From the NCBI GenBank assembly GCA_963921195.1, contig OY992537.1:620001-684000 (forward strand): DNA of 64,000 bases, written 5' to 3'. The DNA is from Pegoplata infirma. Its lineage: Eukaryota; Arthropoda; Insecta; Diptera; Anthomyiidae. Every line of letters starts with the position of its first letter. The stretch's first letter is position 1. Below are positions 10,600 through 21,164 of the stretch, in pieces. The position numbers were made by a program, and so were the translations under genes. A model generated the notes under the pieces. It had not been told where the DNA came from, did not search any database, and worked only from the letters and a program-made list of their open reading frames with translations.

Positions 10600-11560
10600 G
10601 AAATCTTTTTTAAATTTCAACTCAGTGAAACTGAAATAAATGTTTAAAAAAAACCGTCAGTTTTTGGAATTTAGAAAAACTGTAAATGCAGTTGTGTAAA
10701 CACGACCTTGAACCATCACTGAGCAATCCCAGGCAGAAAAATACAAACGGGCCAACGTTGGAATGAAGTTGGCGGCGGCGGTACCAACGTTGGCGAATCA
10801 TGCCCGTTTCTAAGTCTACGACGTCATTCCGAGGTTGAAATGATAACAGTGGCCAACGATCGCTCGACTTTTGTTTTAACGTTGGGTTAACATTGATTTT
10901 ACAAATTTACGACATTGGATTTAACTTTTGCTTAGGGATGTATTGAAAATCTCGATATAGTGCTTTTTAGTTACCATTTTGTACAAATTGGTTGAAAAAG
11001 CAACTACTTAAGTGTTCACTTAGATTAAAGAGTTGAGGTCTATGTAAATCGAAAACTTTTTAAAAAAATCTAAATGTTAAACTTTTAAATTATAATCTAT
11101 AGTGTAGTGTTTTATGTAAACACAAAGTTGTGCCAACACAAAATTTTTAGTATAACTGTTTTACATTATACAATGTTGTATTTTTGGCTAGCCCGATATT
11201 GTACCAACACAAAATTTTTGGTACGGTTGGCAATTTCTGACTGGGATGTTTAAGGATTACCCCACTTTATCCGTAAAAGTTACAGAGGGTTAAAGTTGAA
11301 AAATCGATAAAAATGGCTTAAAATAATCCATAGTTTTTACCTTCTTTTGCATTTTTTTTAAGTTCTCCTTATATTTCAATCTTTTCCGGCATAACACAAA
11401 GTCAGTACATATGTATAAAAGATTATTTTAATGTTGGTTTTATAGATGCTTCATCGTTTGGTAAGAAGTTATAAGACGGTTAAGTTTTGAAACCAAAAAT
11501 TAAGAGTTTTTAAATTTTCGAGGTTTTTTGATCAGGGATTTCGGCCCTGAGGAGTTTACA
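10600..11560. repeat. Dispersed repeat, interrupted copy
   Basis: 10600-10727 plus 11246-11560 line up with 63575-64000, sharing CAGTGAAACTGAAATAAATG, TTACAGAGGGTTAAAGTTGA and ATGCTTCATCGTTTGGTAAG. The 518 bp between are an insertion (10728-11245) that the other copy lacks. The copy probably extends further right but its end cannot be set. Confidence 0.8.
10728..11245. mobile_element. TIR insertion proven by an empty site
   Basis: Starts CCCAGGCAGAAA and ends TTTCTGACTGGG, inverted with one mismatch. AT flanks both sides, and the uninterrupted sibling at 63692-63693 has a single AT. The interior has GCCAACGTTGG-like palindromes and ACCAACACAAAATTTTT words. It resembles the CCCAGC-ended elements at 3132-6380 and 48292-49893. 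No gene. Confidence 0.75.
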
Positions 11561-12860
11561 TAAAAAAAATCACTGGCGGGTTTATAAAAAATAAATTGCA
11601 AAAATTTTATGGCATTTTTGAAAATTGAGCGAAATTTGCAAATCTGTTTCTATTTTTTTTTTAGTAGCAATTAATGCATCATGTTCATTTTAATACACCA
11701 AAAGACGTGCCTTAACGAGTAGAACTGATTTGCTTTTTGACTTTTTACTTTAAGCCATTCTGAGCGGAAAGCGCGATGATTTTATCTAAACCTGTTTTGA
11801 TCTGGCACATCCAAGGCTTTACACGAAATCGGATGAAATTTTTTTTTAAATGAAAGCCCACTTGATGTGTCATCATAAAATCAGAGGCGGGTTAAAAAAT
11901 TTTGATGATTATAGATTTTTTGGACCATATTAAATTTTCTTGTTATAAAAAAGCATCACCGATTTTTTTAAACACTGTTACAATGATACGATTTTCCGTG
12001 ATTTTTTTTTTTTCAGTAAAACCAACGCGCATTGCCTAAATATGTTATAAAAAATTGTGAAACTTTTCTTTTACCGCGAATTAATCGCGATTTTAGGTAC
12101 TTAGATATTTTTTTTTAAATCGTTTGGTCATTAAAGGGTTAAATTCATATCATATATTTTAGAAGAAATTATATAATCTGGCATGTTTTAATAACGCATG
12201 CAACAAATGTGTAGAAAAAAAATATTTAAAATATTTTTAAGATTTTTTAAAACCGCTAAATCTTAAAACCGCCATAACTTTTGACCCCCTTGCGCGATTT
12301 AATTGATGCGAACGAATTTCTTATTCTTAAATAGCATCTAATATTTATGTCAACTTTCATCGATGTGCCATCAAAACAAAAATCACATCTTTTTTACCTC
12401 AAAATTTAAGTCTTAGCCGGAACTCCTCATATATGTTTGCGATTAATATCAAAGTCTTCGAAATTTGAGATTTTTGGACATAAAAACTCTTAGAATCTAA
12501 AAAGTTTTTTTTTATGAAATCTGATATTTTAGAAATTTCTTTGAACAAATTGTTTCAAAACCTAAGAATTTTTAAATAATAAATGTTTCCAAATTATGAG
12601 AATTTTTCTACTGAAAAAATGTATCAGTATAAGGGTAGTTGGACTGGTTTTTCGAACTGTCGGTTATTTGTAATCTTGATAATTTGAAACCCGGTTAGAC
12701 TGGTTTTTTGACTGTCAAAAACCGGTCTTTTTAAATGCCTTTTTTTAAACCATCATTTTAAAAGCAGTAAACTCGATGTAGCTTTTCAAGTATTATTGGA
12801 TTACCTTTTTCGAGGTTGATGTTTTTGACTTTTTTTGTGCTATATTTAATTAACAGTTAA
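11561..12860. other. No gene recognised
   Basis: AT-rich non-coding DNA. 12460-12620 again holds decayed ATTCTGAGA/TCTTAGAAT words. Nothing else with defined ends was seen. Confidence 0.45.
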
Positions 12861-13449
12861 AAAAACAAGTAAAAAAGGTAAACTCGGCCTTGCCGAATGT
12901 ATTGCAAAAATGATTATTGCAAACAACTTTATTTAAAAAGAAATTACTTTTGAGGAAAAAAAAATTCTGCGAAAAAAAACAATTTTGTGACAAAAAAAAA
13001 TTCTTTATTGTTAAAAAATTATGTTCTTACTTGCTTAAATACCATTCGGTGTTCAATTCTGTTCACATATGTCAACCAGCAGCCGAATTAAAGCATTTTG
13101 TATTTTTAGGTTATGTTGAATGTACCAAAACTTTCGAGGTGTCCTTAGATATTCATTCATAACTTTTGAACCACTGAACCGATACCGCTCAATTGCATTA
13201 CCAAACTTCTCGGGCAACAAGAAATAAATATGTTCAGCTTCAGTAAAATCTGTGTAATATTTTGGCCGTGATCACCATTTCCACAGACAGACAGACAGAC
13301 GAACAAACGGGCATCACTAGAATGTCCTAAAATCTATCACTAATCATGAATATATACACTTTATGAGGGCCCAGACCGATATCTCGATGAGTTACAAACG
13401 GAATGGCAAACTTAAATATACCCTCTATCACTAAGTGGAGGGTATAAAA
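12861..13449 (-). mobile_element. mini-me/DINE-like repeat, minus orientation
   Basis: Reading on the minus strand it starts TTTTATACCCTCCACTTAG, followed by a GTCTGTCTGTCTGTCTGT-type tract and the end ACTTGTTTTT (12861). These are the landmarks of the dipteran mini-me family: inverted GAGGGTATA words, a CCCATAAAGTATATA core and a GTCY microsatellite. The 5' end of a further fragment (CGACTTAGCCGAAT) follows to 13475. The 81-codon frame at 12917-13162 is part of the repeat. Confidence 0.8.
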
Positions 13450-13540
13450 ACTTAAATTCGACTTAGCCGAATCCATAAATTAATGGCAAATTTTTACGTA
13501 TGTATATAAAAAAATTTTTAAAAAAATCTAATATTATATT

Positions 13541-14042
13541 TACCCTGCAAACAAAACGATACGACATCGATTCGCCGGTTGTATTGCCGATACGATAAAT
13601 GTTATTGCGGCAATTATGGAATTCGGCGATACGAAAACGATTTGCCTTGGCGATAAAAGGGCAATATCGCCAGATAATCGTATAAACGAAAAATAAAAGA
13701 TTTGTATGTGTCGCCGGAATATTACCAAAATGATAAATCGGCGATACAGCTATATCGATTCCCTGAAGCTAAAAAATACATTATTTTTTTCATTCATATT
13801 TTGGTCATGTTAACAGGACTTAAAACATTTGCATTCGCCTGAAAAATGTATCCGCAACATTCGCTGAATTTTTTATTTTATCTTTGAAAGCACATTTGGG
13901 TTTTTCGCTCAAATTTATATTCTTTCAAAGATTTCTTGTTGTGCTTGAAAAATTATTTTATTTTAAATTGACAAAGAAATGATAATTTTCGTATCGCCGC
14001 AATATCTTTTCGGCGATATATCGCCCTATTGTTTGCAGGGTA
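13541..14042. mobile_element. TIR element with GGCGATA words
   Basis: TACCCTGCAAACAA at the left and TTGTTTGCAGGGTA at the right are exact inverted repeats, possibly CCCTGCAAAC flanked by a TA duplication as in Tc1/mariner-like MITEs. The interior is rich in GGCGATA and its complement. The minus-strand open frame at 13540-13728 reads through these repeats and is not a gene. Confidence 0.7.
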
Positions 14043-14116
14043 CCAACAATCAGAATTTTATTTCGAGTAATTTTTTTTACGTGTGTTAGTTATTTTAGTT
14101 TAAAAATAAAAAAATT

Positions 14117-14273
14117 TAAGGCTCCGACACAATGTCGGAGTACTCTGTACTACAGAGTACCATCTCTAAAAATAGAGATACCATCATACAAAAAATGTGT
14201 AAGTGCGAAAGAGAAAGGAACAAAATCCACTCTCTGGCACAGAGTACTCCGTCATTGTGAATTCAGCTTTAGA
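14117..14273. mobile_element. Foldback MITE (GTCGGAGTACTC family)
   Basis: ACACAATGTCGGAGTACTCTG at the left pairs with CAGAGTACTCCGTCATTGTG at the right; short inner hairpins (ATCTCTAAAAATAGAGAT) lie in the left half. A longer relative is at 22121-22592. Confidence 0.7.
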
Positions 14274-14530
14274 GTAAAAAATTTTTAATTTCAAAATTAT
14301 CTAAATGCTTTTCAGAAAAATGTATTTCGAAATTTTCCATTTGCACATACATATTACAAAAATTTCTTAATGGTTTTTACTTGTTTTTTTTTTTAACTTT
14401 CCTCTTATATTTCAAAATTTTTAAAATGCTTTTTAGAAATTTTCATTTGCACTACAATTTGTACTAATGGAAATCTCTGAAATACAAATTGAAATTTCTG
14501 AAGCATAAATTAAAATTTCTGAAACGAAAT

Positions 14531-15330
14531 ATTGGTCTAGGATCCCATAAGGTATATGTATATATTAGAGTGTCCCTTATTTTGGAAATGTTGGAAATGT
14601 TGAGACGGTACCCCCTCATTTTTTTCCTTTTGACTAAAAAATAACTCAGGAAAAATTTTACGCCCCTACGACCACGCCTTCCCTACGCGACGGGTCCGTA
14701 AAGAGTGGGGCCTTAAAAATCATTTTTCCATACAAAGCAAAAAATTTTTTTTTTGATTTTAAATTTTTTTGTTATTAATTATAATATAGCTTGGTTAGCT
14801 TATTCACGACAAAAAATTTGATTTTGGTGGGATGAGGCTTTCAGTTCTAAAAAATTTTTCGAAAAAAATATATATCATTAAAAGCAACATTACAACTAAA
14901 ACCGTTGCTTGTTAAAACTAAAAAAAAAATTTTTAAAAAATTTTTACTGTATGACCCCAAAAGCTCTAAATTTTTTTTTTTCGTCTGTATGTCTGTTGAA
15001 AACACGACGAGGAAAATATTGGTCTAGAACCCCATAAAGTATATACAGGGGCATAACACAGACTCAATTCCGTTCGAATTTGAAAAAAGTAGTTTACTCG
15101 TAACACGCAAAACGAATATTTTCTGAATGAAATCACTTTCAAAAATCAAAGTGAAAAAGAATTGCATAAAAGTGGTTTCATTCCGAAAAAAATATACTCT
15201 TTGCGTTTTACAATTAAACCACTTATTTCACTTCCGAACGGAATTGAGTCTGTGGCAGGCCACATATTCTTAATCCTCCATCAATTTCAAGCCGATCTAG
15301 CGATGTTCGTCCGTTGCGTCAGAAAATAAG
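14531..15330 (+). mobile_element. Broken mini-me copy or copies
   Basis: Fragments ATTGGTCTAGGATCCCATAA (14531), GTCTGTATGTCTGTTGAAAA (14984), ATTGGTCTAGAACCCCATAA (15019) and GATCTAGCGATGTTCGTCCG (15293) are recognisable mini-me pieces. The last two belong to one copy split by the MITE at 15045-15267. 14575-14980 is AT-rich and otherwise unassigned. Confidence 0.6.
15045..15267. mobile_element. Palindromic MITE (CACAGACTCAATTCC family)
   Basis: Ends CACAGACTCAATTCCGTTCG and CGGAATTGAGTCTGTG, with the interior also folding (ATTCTGAATGAAATCACTTT against AAAGTGGTTTCATTCCGAAA). It sits inside a mini-me copy between GTATATA and TATTCTT. A second copy of the family is at 53506-54849. Confidence 0.75.
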
Positions 15331-15648
15331 GAGTAGAAATTTTCTGACTTCAGAAAAATCTACTACTTCATTAAAAATTGTTATTGATGTAGAAGTGAAT
15401 ATAAGTTTCCATAGTGCTATAGTGCATAAGCGGGAAGAATAGAGTTCACTATTTTCGTACATACATTTAAAATACTATCTCTGTCCAATCAGCGGAAAAA
15501 TATGCTGAATATACAACCATTTTGAGCCATATGACAAAAAGCTGCAATGGCAGCAGGAAAATCGCAGAAAAAGTCTGCTGATTTCAGATAAACAATTTAA
15601 ACATCTGAAATGTATTTTATTTATGTTAAGAAGACTTAAAAAAGCAAT

Positions 15649-15883
15649 TGAAGGGTTTATTGTAAGAACGCGATAAGCAACATTTAATTTTATGGTGGTT
15701 TTTGCCTTAAAACGTTTGAAATAATGTAGAAAATTTAACTTTTGCAAAACTTTCATTCTCAAGATACTTGTACGAAGGGTTTAAGCAAGACTTCTGCCAA
15801 AAATTTGTCAATGGAACATCAGTAGAAGGCAAAAAACACCAAAAAATAAAATGTTGCTTAACAAGTTTTTGCAGTAAGCCCTT
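15649..15883. mobile_element. MITE, full copy of the 1-160 family
   Basis: TGAAGGGTTTATTGTAAGAA at the left matches the complement of TTTTTGCAGTAAGCCCTTCA at the right (TIR about 37 bp with mismatches). The right two-thirds equal the fragment at the window start. The small minus-strand frame at 15475-15762 crosses its edge and is not a gene. Confidence 0.75.
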
Positions 15884-16554
15884 CAATTGTAATTTTTTTT
15901 CAAGAAAATTTTTAAAGTTTTGTTTTTAAAGTGCTATTTTTTTAGTTATGCTGATTTTCAATTTTTAATTTAGTTGTTTTTTCAATTTAAATCTTTGAAA
16001 AAAATCTAATTTTTTTTTTAAACAGGATAACTAAATATTTCTGTAAAATTAGCAAAAAAAAAACTGCTGATTTCTGTTATATTCTTTAACTAAATGAATT
16101 TAGCTAAAATATCCATTTCAGCAGAAAAATCTGCTAAAACTGTGCTAATTCAAACTGAAAGTTGTTTAACAAATTTTTCCCCAAAGTTTTTTGTCTATAT
16201 GCAGATTAAAAAGGGAAATACTTATATTGGGGAAAAAGTAAAATGGACGATATTATGCATTACTTTTGTCCCGACAAAATTTTTGAAATCCCGCCATTTT
16301 CGTATATTTTTTGTGTTTGTCCCGCTTTTTGAAAAAAAATTCTGGCTACCCTAGTCAAATGTATAATATTACTTTTCTCCTTTAAATATTTTTTATATGC
16401 ATTATTTTACTTTGTCTTTTAATTAGTTTTAAAATTATTTGGCTCATTAGCATATGCAAAATAAAATTTAAACTAATGAGTCTACTATTTTTTTACTTTT
16501 ATAATATTCAAAGAAACTTAATCCCAAAAAATTCCGGAATCCCGTAAACTACCG
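15884..16554. other. No gene recognised
   Basis: AT-rich sequence without supported features. The 86-codon plus-strand frame at 16094-16354 has no family resemblance and a biased Phe/Lys/Ile composition typical of AT-rich non-coding DNA. Confidence 0.45.
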
Positions 16555-16916
16555 GGATCCCGAATGAATTTCAGCAAAATCGGTCCAGTGGTTAAAAAGT
16601 TATTAGCAAAACCGATTGCTTTCACCTTAAATTCACGTGATTAAAAAACGTAACTTTATAAAAGAAGCCACAAAAATATTTTATAAAGTATTTTTCTCAC
16701 TCAAAAATATTTTTAAACTAAAAAAAATGTACAATTATTAAATTTTTTTTTTACAAAAATGACTAAAAAAAAGTTTTTACTCAAGATAAAAAGAATATTT
16801 CTAATTAAAATTGTTAAATTTTTTTCACGTTAGAAAACTTACTATCACTTAAAAAGGACATCGTGGATACCCTCATGGATTCGGCCAAGTCGAATTTAAC
16901 TTTTCTACTTGTTTTA
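16555..16916 (+). mobile_element. mini-me 3' part
   Basis: Begins GAATTTCAGCAAAATCGGTC and ends in the family's terminus GGATTCGGCCAAGTCGAATT then TTTCTACTTGTTTT. It lies about 120 bp beyond the msl-2 stop codon. On the minus strand its edge provides an ATTAAA at about 16914 that could serve as a weak polyadenylation signal (inference). Confidence 0.7.
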
Positions 16917-17034
16917 ATTTGAAATCGAAAAGAGGGCCTTGAGTTTAAGCCAATTATTTTTGCAATGTTAAAACATCAATTTCAATAATGAATTCAATTT
17001 CACAACAGATCTCACCTATTCCATGTAATGGTTT

Positions 17035-17714
17035 TTAAATGTTTGGCGAGTGCAATGGTTTCCGATTTAAGGTCTGATTGTGAACAGTTCCCGCTAATGA
17101 TACGGTTAGTGGATTAGAAGATATAGAAGTAGTATTTACAGCCGAGGACGATGAGACAATCATATTGGTGTAATTATTTCGACTCATATCTGAAGAATCA
17201 GTCAGTTCAACAGCCGTTGAGGTCTCATGACGAGGATTATTTGCCAATGTTGTTGGCAAGGAAAGTGCTGCTGTTGTGGGTGCTGGTGAGGAAGAAGGTG
17301 TTAGTATTGGTGCAGTGACTGGTGAGGTATTTGCAGTCGCATTTGAATTTATCGTGTGCACAGTGATTATATTCTGTTTAAGCTGTTGCTGCAATTGCAG
17401 TGGTAAAGAGGTGGCAGTAACATTATTAGGAATTCTTTGGGTGGTAATAGATTGAGGGTGATGTTGCTGCTGATGATGATGTTGGAGTATTTGCTGAGTT
17501 TGTTGTTGTTGCTGAGATTGTAAAATAAATTGAGGCAATGACGTAGTGGTTGTGGTACCCGATATCGATGTGGTACTTATTGAAGATGGTAAAATAAAAC
17601 TATTGTGAGCAGATACTATAGTTTGAGGCAACGTCTGTATCCTTTGTAGAGTGGGCACTTGGTTTGATGAATGACCTCCACCACCACCCCCACCAGTGGT
17701 AAAAACATTGACAA
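17035..17714 (-). CDS. msl-2: msl-2 coding exon 3 (C-terminal)
   Basis: Follows a 54-bp intron with acceptor TATTTTGTAG. It begins VVNVFTTG, a position where Drosophila MSL2 has a similar hydrophobic stretch, then a seven-glycine run and a Gln/His-rich tract (about 17440-17520). It ends at TAA 17035-17037. Beyond the start of the exon I see no conservation with the proline-rich, basic C-terminus of Drosophila MSL2. Confidence 0.85.
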
Positions 17715-19840
17715 CTACAAAATATTTGTGAAAAATGGGATATCAAACATGTTTTTTTGATTACTTACCTTGAAATTTGCCTTCTGCATTTTGTATTAAC
17801 AGAGATTCCCTCTGTATCTGATCTAATTGTACAATATTACCGGGGGCTGTTGATAAAGAGGTAGATGATGCTGATAATGGTCCCAAAGACGCCTGCGTCA
17901 TACTAGTTGTTTGTGTTGGCATTGTGGTAGATGTCAATGGAGGCATTGTAGACGCTGTACTACATGTACTACTGCTGCTCGAAGACTGCGCCGTCAGATG
18001 ATGTAGGCCCCTAAATGGAATTAGTGTAGCATTCGATGTAGATGTCACCGTTGATGCTGCCGAAAATGAGGTTGTTGAAGCATTGAGATTTAAAGAAGAG
18101 ATATTTGTTGCTGTTACGTTACAGCTGTCTGTGCTTAAGGTATTTAAGATATTTGATGATGTCGCTATAGGCAATTCATTCAAATTTCCATGATCGTCGG
18201 CCATTTGAATTTCATAACATGCTAGCTCTGGTATGACAGGCCGAACTTTGTTGCCATCGGGTCGATGAGGATTACGACAGCCACGACATTTACAGCCAAT
18301 ACAAGATTTCGAATCAACATAACATGGACAGCGTTGGCCGCAACATGTTAATTTTCCTGGTGTAGCTGTTGTATTACCACATCGACATCCTCGTTTTTTG
18401 CTAGGTGTTTTAGACAGCGGACGCAGCAGAGCTGAATTTGATGATGAGGTTGAGGCATTTTTCTAAAAAACGCAACAAAAAATACATTAAATAAGAGTAT
18501 TATAAAAAAAATATTTGGGGAAAAAACATCAATCCTATTATTACCCGTTGTGTTGCATCTTCATCCCCATCTGTCTTCCTTTTAATGGTTATTTTGTTTC
18601 CAATACCTGTATATAGCACCGAATACATGGCTGAACCATTGGACACTGTTTTAATAGGCGGAGGATTGCGTAGTTGTGATGTTGTCGCTGTAGCTGTTGC
18701 CAAGGATGACGTAGACGTTAAAGCTGGAACCGGTTTTAAAGGCTGCGATGAAGCTAATGATACTTTAAAGGCCGCCAATGGAGGCCTATGCTCCGTCGAT
18801 GTTGTTGTGGTATTAGTTACCGTCGAGGAGGAAGATGTTGAAGATGCTGAAGAGACAGCTAAAGCTCTAGCCTGAGCAAGTTGACGATTAAGTGTTTGTA
18901 TACGAGCAGAGGCTATAGATAGCGGCACGGTTGTGGTGCCTGCGGATGAGACGATTGGCACAACAATGCCGCGAGTATTTGGTCCAATGTAGGTGATATT
19001 TCCAGCATTTTTTAATTGATTTAATTGTATAAGTTGTGGGTGTGGCGTTGTTGTTACTGGCTGAGGGAGAGGTGCATGAGTGTGATGTGACGCAATTGGT
19101 GTTGAGGTATTATATTGCTGTGACTGATGTTTAAAATGCATTTGCGTTGACGGCTCCACCTTCAGTTTGGTGCCATAAACCGATACTGGTAAGGAAGTTG
19201 GTCCCGATACAGAAGCTGGCGGCGTAGAAGCTTTTGGAGCTGTTTGTTGTATGATCCCTGTACTTTTGATAGTATGATAGAGCGGTATCAACGGAGTCGC
19301 TGGCATTTGGTTGATATTTTTTGGTGGCATTATTGAATGTTTTGGAAGATCATTAGAAAAGCTATTAAATATATCATCATAATTCGCTCCTTCTACGACC
19401 AAGTCCTGCAGAGACATTTGCGGCACAATAATAGTAGGCGTCCCAGTAGTGTATTGTATTAGCTTATTCCCGGGTAAATGGACAAACAACTGGCTACATC
19501 GCAAATGTTCGCAGAGACTTTTATAACACATTAATAAACAACGCATTTGCTTATTTTCATCGTACAACTTAAAGTCATGACTATCTTTGCAAAAGCTACA
19601 GACGGGATGAAGATTCTTTTGTCCCCGGACACAAAGGCGGCATACATTATGCGAACACTGTCCGTTTTGTGGGACATAAGGGTCGTTTACTAAGCGACTG
19701 CAAACAACACAAGACAGCAACTGGCGCAAGCTCAGCAAAAGACGGGGTAATTCAGGATTGGAGCATACTGCGGTGGCGGTAGACTCCGATGACTGGAGCA
19801 CCAATTTAGCAGTATTTACATATACACTTACAGCATTCAT
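17035..19840 (-). CDS. msl-2: MSL2, male-specific lethal 2 homologue (dosage compensation E3 ligase), three coding exons
   Basis: MSL2 is the RING-type ubiquitin ligase and DNA-binding subunit of the MSL dosage compensation complex, which in Drosophila acts on the male X together with MSL1, MSL3, MOF, MLE and roX RNA. Joining 19840-18545, 18462-17769 and 17714-17035 gives 889 residues; phases agree at both introns (0 and 1) and all splice sites are GT-AG. A C3HC4 RING is visible (C44, C47, C62, H64, C67, C70, C81, C84), and a CXC zinc-cluster domain starts at about residue 456. After it comes the conserved block LIQNAEGKFQG, as in the fly and other MSL2 proteins. The start at 19840 is preferred to the in-frame ATG at 19897 because the resulting N-terminus aligns in length with Drosophila MSL2. 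The linkers are Ser/Thr/Gln/Pro-rich low complexity, unlike the acidic Glu-rich linker of Drosophila; overall length exceeds the 773 residues of D. melanogaster. A further 3' exon cannot be excluded. Confidence 0.93.
17769..18462 (-). CDS. msl-2: msl-2 coding exon 2 (CXC exon)
   Basis: Begins after the acceptor TTTTTTAG at 18463 and ends CAAG before the donor GTAAGT at 17768. It encodes the CXC domain: GCRCGN, LTCCGQRCPC, then CIGCKCRGC followed by RNPH. This three-zinc cluster recognises MSL recognition elements on the X in Drosophila. The intron between exons 1 and 2 is only 82 bp. Confidence 0.92.
18545..19840 (-). CDS. msl-2: msl-2 coding exon 1 (RING exon)
   Basis: 432 codons ending CAACGG before the donor GTAATA at 18544. 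Residues 1-43 form the helix that in MSL2 precedes the RING and contacts MSL1. The RING motif occupies residues 44-84 and is followed by a conserved MCYKSLCEHL helix. The rest is low-complexity Ser/Thr/Pro. The frame reads on to a stop at 18500, so retention of the intron would truncate the protein before the CXC domain. Confidence 0.92.
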
Positions 19841-20300
19841 AGCACAAATTTTCGTTTGCTTTTCTAAAACAAAACTCAAAACATGATACAACAACAAATA
19901 CTTAAAATTTGTTAATTTATTATTTTGTATTATAATTAAATTTGATTATTGCGATATATGTTATCCTTTTTTTTCGTTTTGCTTTAAAAAAAAAAAAAAT
20001 TTTAACTTTCTTTTATTTATTGGATTCTTTCAGTGTGAAATTTTTTTGTTCATTTTAACTGCAACTACACAAATTTTAAACGAAAAACAATTATTCACTT
20101 TCTATTTGTTGATTGTTAAAAATATTTGTTGTTTTTCTTCAAACAAAATTAATATTTTCTTAATTTTTTGCCAGAAAAAATCTGATAAATTATTTTTTTG
20201 CCGATTTTATTTCTTTGTTTTTTGGCATTTCGTTTTGATATGGCATTTCGCTCTGCTGCTTCTTATTTACCGAATACCCATTGATAACACCAAATAGGGG
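19841..20300 (-). promoter_or_regulatory. msl-2 5' flank with a T14 run
   Basis: On the msl-2 strand this is the leader/promoter side. It contains an uninterrupted T14 (19984-19997) and a T8 (19970-19977), about 130-155 nt before the start codon. In Drosophila, poly-U runs in the msl-2 leader bind SXL and silence the gene in females. Whether these T runs lie in the mRNA, and whether they bind anything, is unknown; the region is AT-rich and chance runs are common. Confidence 0.25.
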
Positions 20301-20376
20301 TTTTCACAGTGTCGGACATTTTATTGTTGTAAATGGCAGATTTGCTATCACAGTACATGAGTAGTAGGTTCACAGA

Positions 20377-20880
20377 GGTGAATTTGATGTGTGTAAGTAT
20401 TAGTGACAGCACACTGTGTAACTTTTGACGTTTCATACAAAACGTAAACAAACAACATAAATACATACACAAAAGCTCACACGTACAGGCACACTTACAC
20501 TAGGCAGCGATGATAATTCTGTACTAAAAACCATACCGCCATATTGGAAAGTACGCAATTAGCATCAGTGTTTGCATACTAATCTGTACTGTATTTGCTA
20601 TTTAACCACAGTACATGAGTAGTATGTTCACAGGTTTGCATTTGATGTGTGTAAGTATTAGTGACAGCACACGGTGTAACTTTTGACGTTTCATAAAAAA
20701 CGTAAACAAACAGCATAAATACATACACAAAAGCTCACACGTACAGGCACACATACAGGTTTGCATTTGATGTGTGTAAGTATTAGTGACAGCACACGGT
20801 GTAACTTTTGACGTTTCATAAAAAACGTAAACAAACAGCATAAATACATACACAAAAGCTCACACGTACAGGCACACATA
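20377..20880. repeat. Tandem repeat of about 125 bp upstream of msl-2
   Basis: Units start at 20377 (diverged), 20633 and 20758; the last two share GGTTTGCATTTGATGTGTGT, TAACTTTTGACGTTTCATA and AAGCTCACACGTACAGGCAC. A longer shared segment (TACACTAGGCAGCGATGAT) follows units 1 and 3. Minus-strand open frames in the array repeat with it and are not genes. Confidence 0.85.
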
Positions 20881-20998
20881 CACTAGGCAGCGATGATTAT
20901 TCTCTACTAATAACCACGCCACCATATTGGAAAGTACGAAATTAGAACCATTGTTTGCATACTAGTCTGTACTGTGTATTTAACTAAACTTCAAGTTA

Positions 20999-21164
20999 TA
21001 TGGAGTTCACACTTGAGAATATGTACTCGTTTAAGTGTTTCTTCACAATACAGCAGCAAGCAGCAGACAGCAAAATTTTTACATGTATTTTGTTGTTGGC
21101 GCAACAAAAAAAAAATTTGCTATCTGCTGTTTGCTGCTGTATTTTGAAGAAACACTAATACGGT
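20999..21164. repeat. Hairpin-forming repeat with a MITE-like left end
   Basis: AGTGTTTCTTCACAATACAG (21034) to AGCAAAATTTTT is mirrored by AAAAATTTGCTATCTGCTG to CTTCAAAATACAGCAG-type sequence ending GAAGAAACACT (21153): arms of about 45 bp. The left outside sequence TATGGAGTTCACACTTG equals the end of the TAA-target MITEs at 37422 and 47220, preceded by TTA, but the matching right end is missing. 21165-22120 shows no supported feature. Confidence 0.55.

Noticed and set aside
18585..18875. 96-codon plus-strand frame inside msl-2 exon 1
   Set aside because: Shadow of the Ser/Thr/Ala-rich minus-strand coding sequence.
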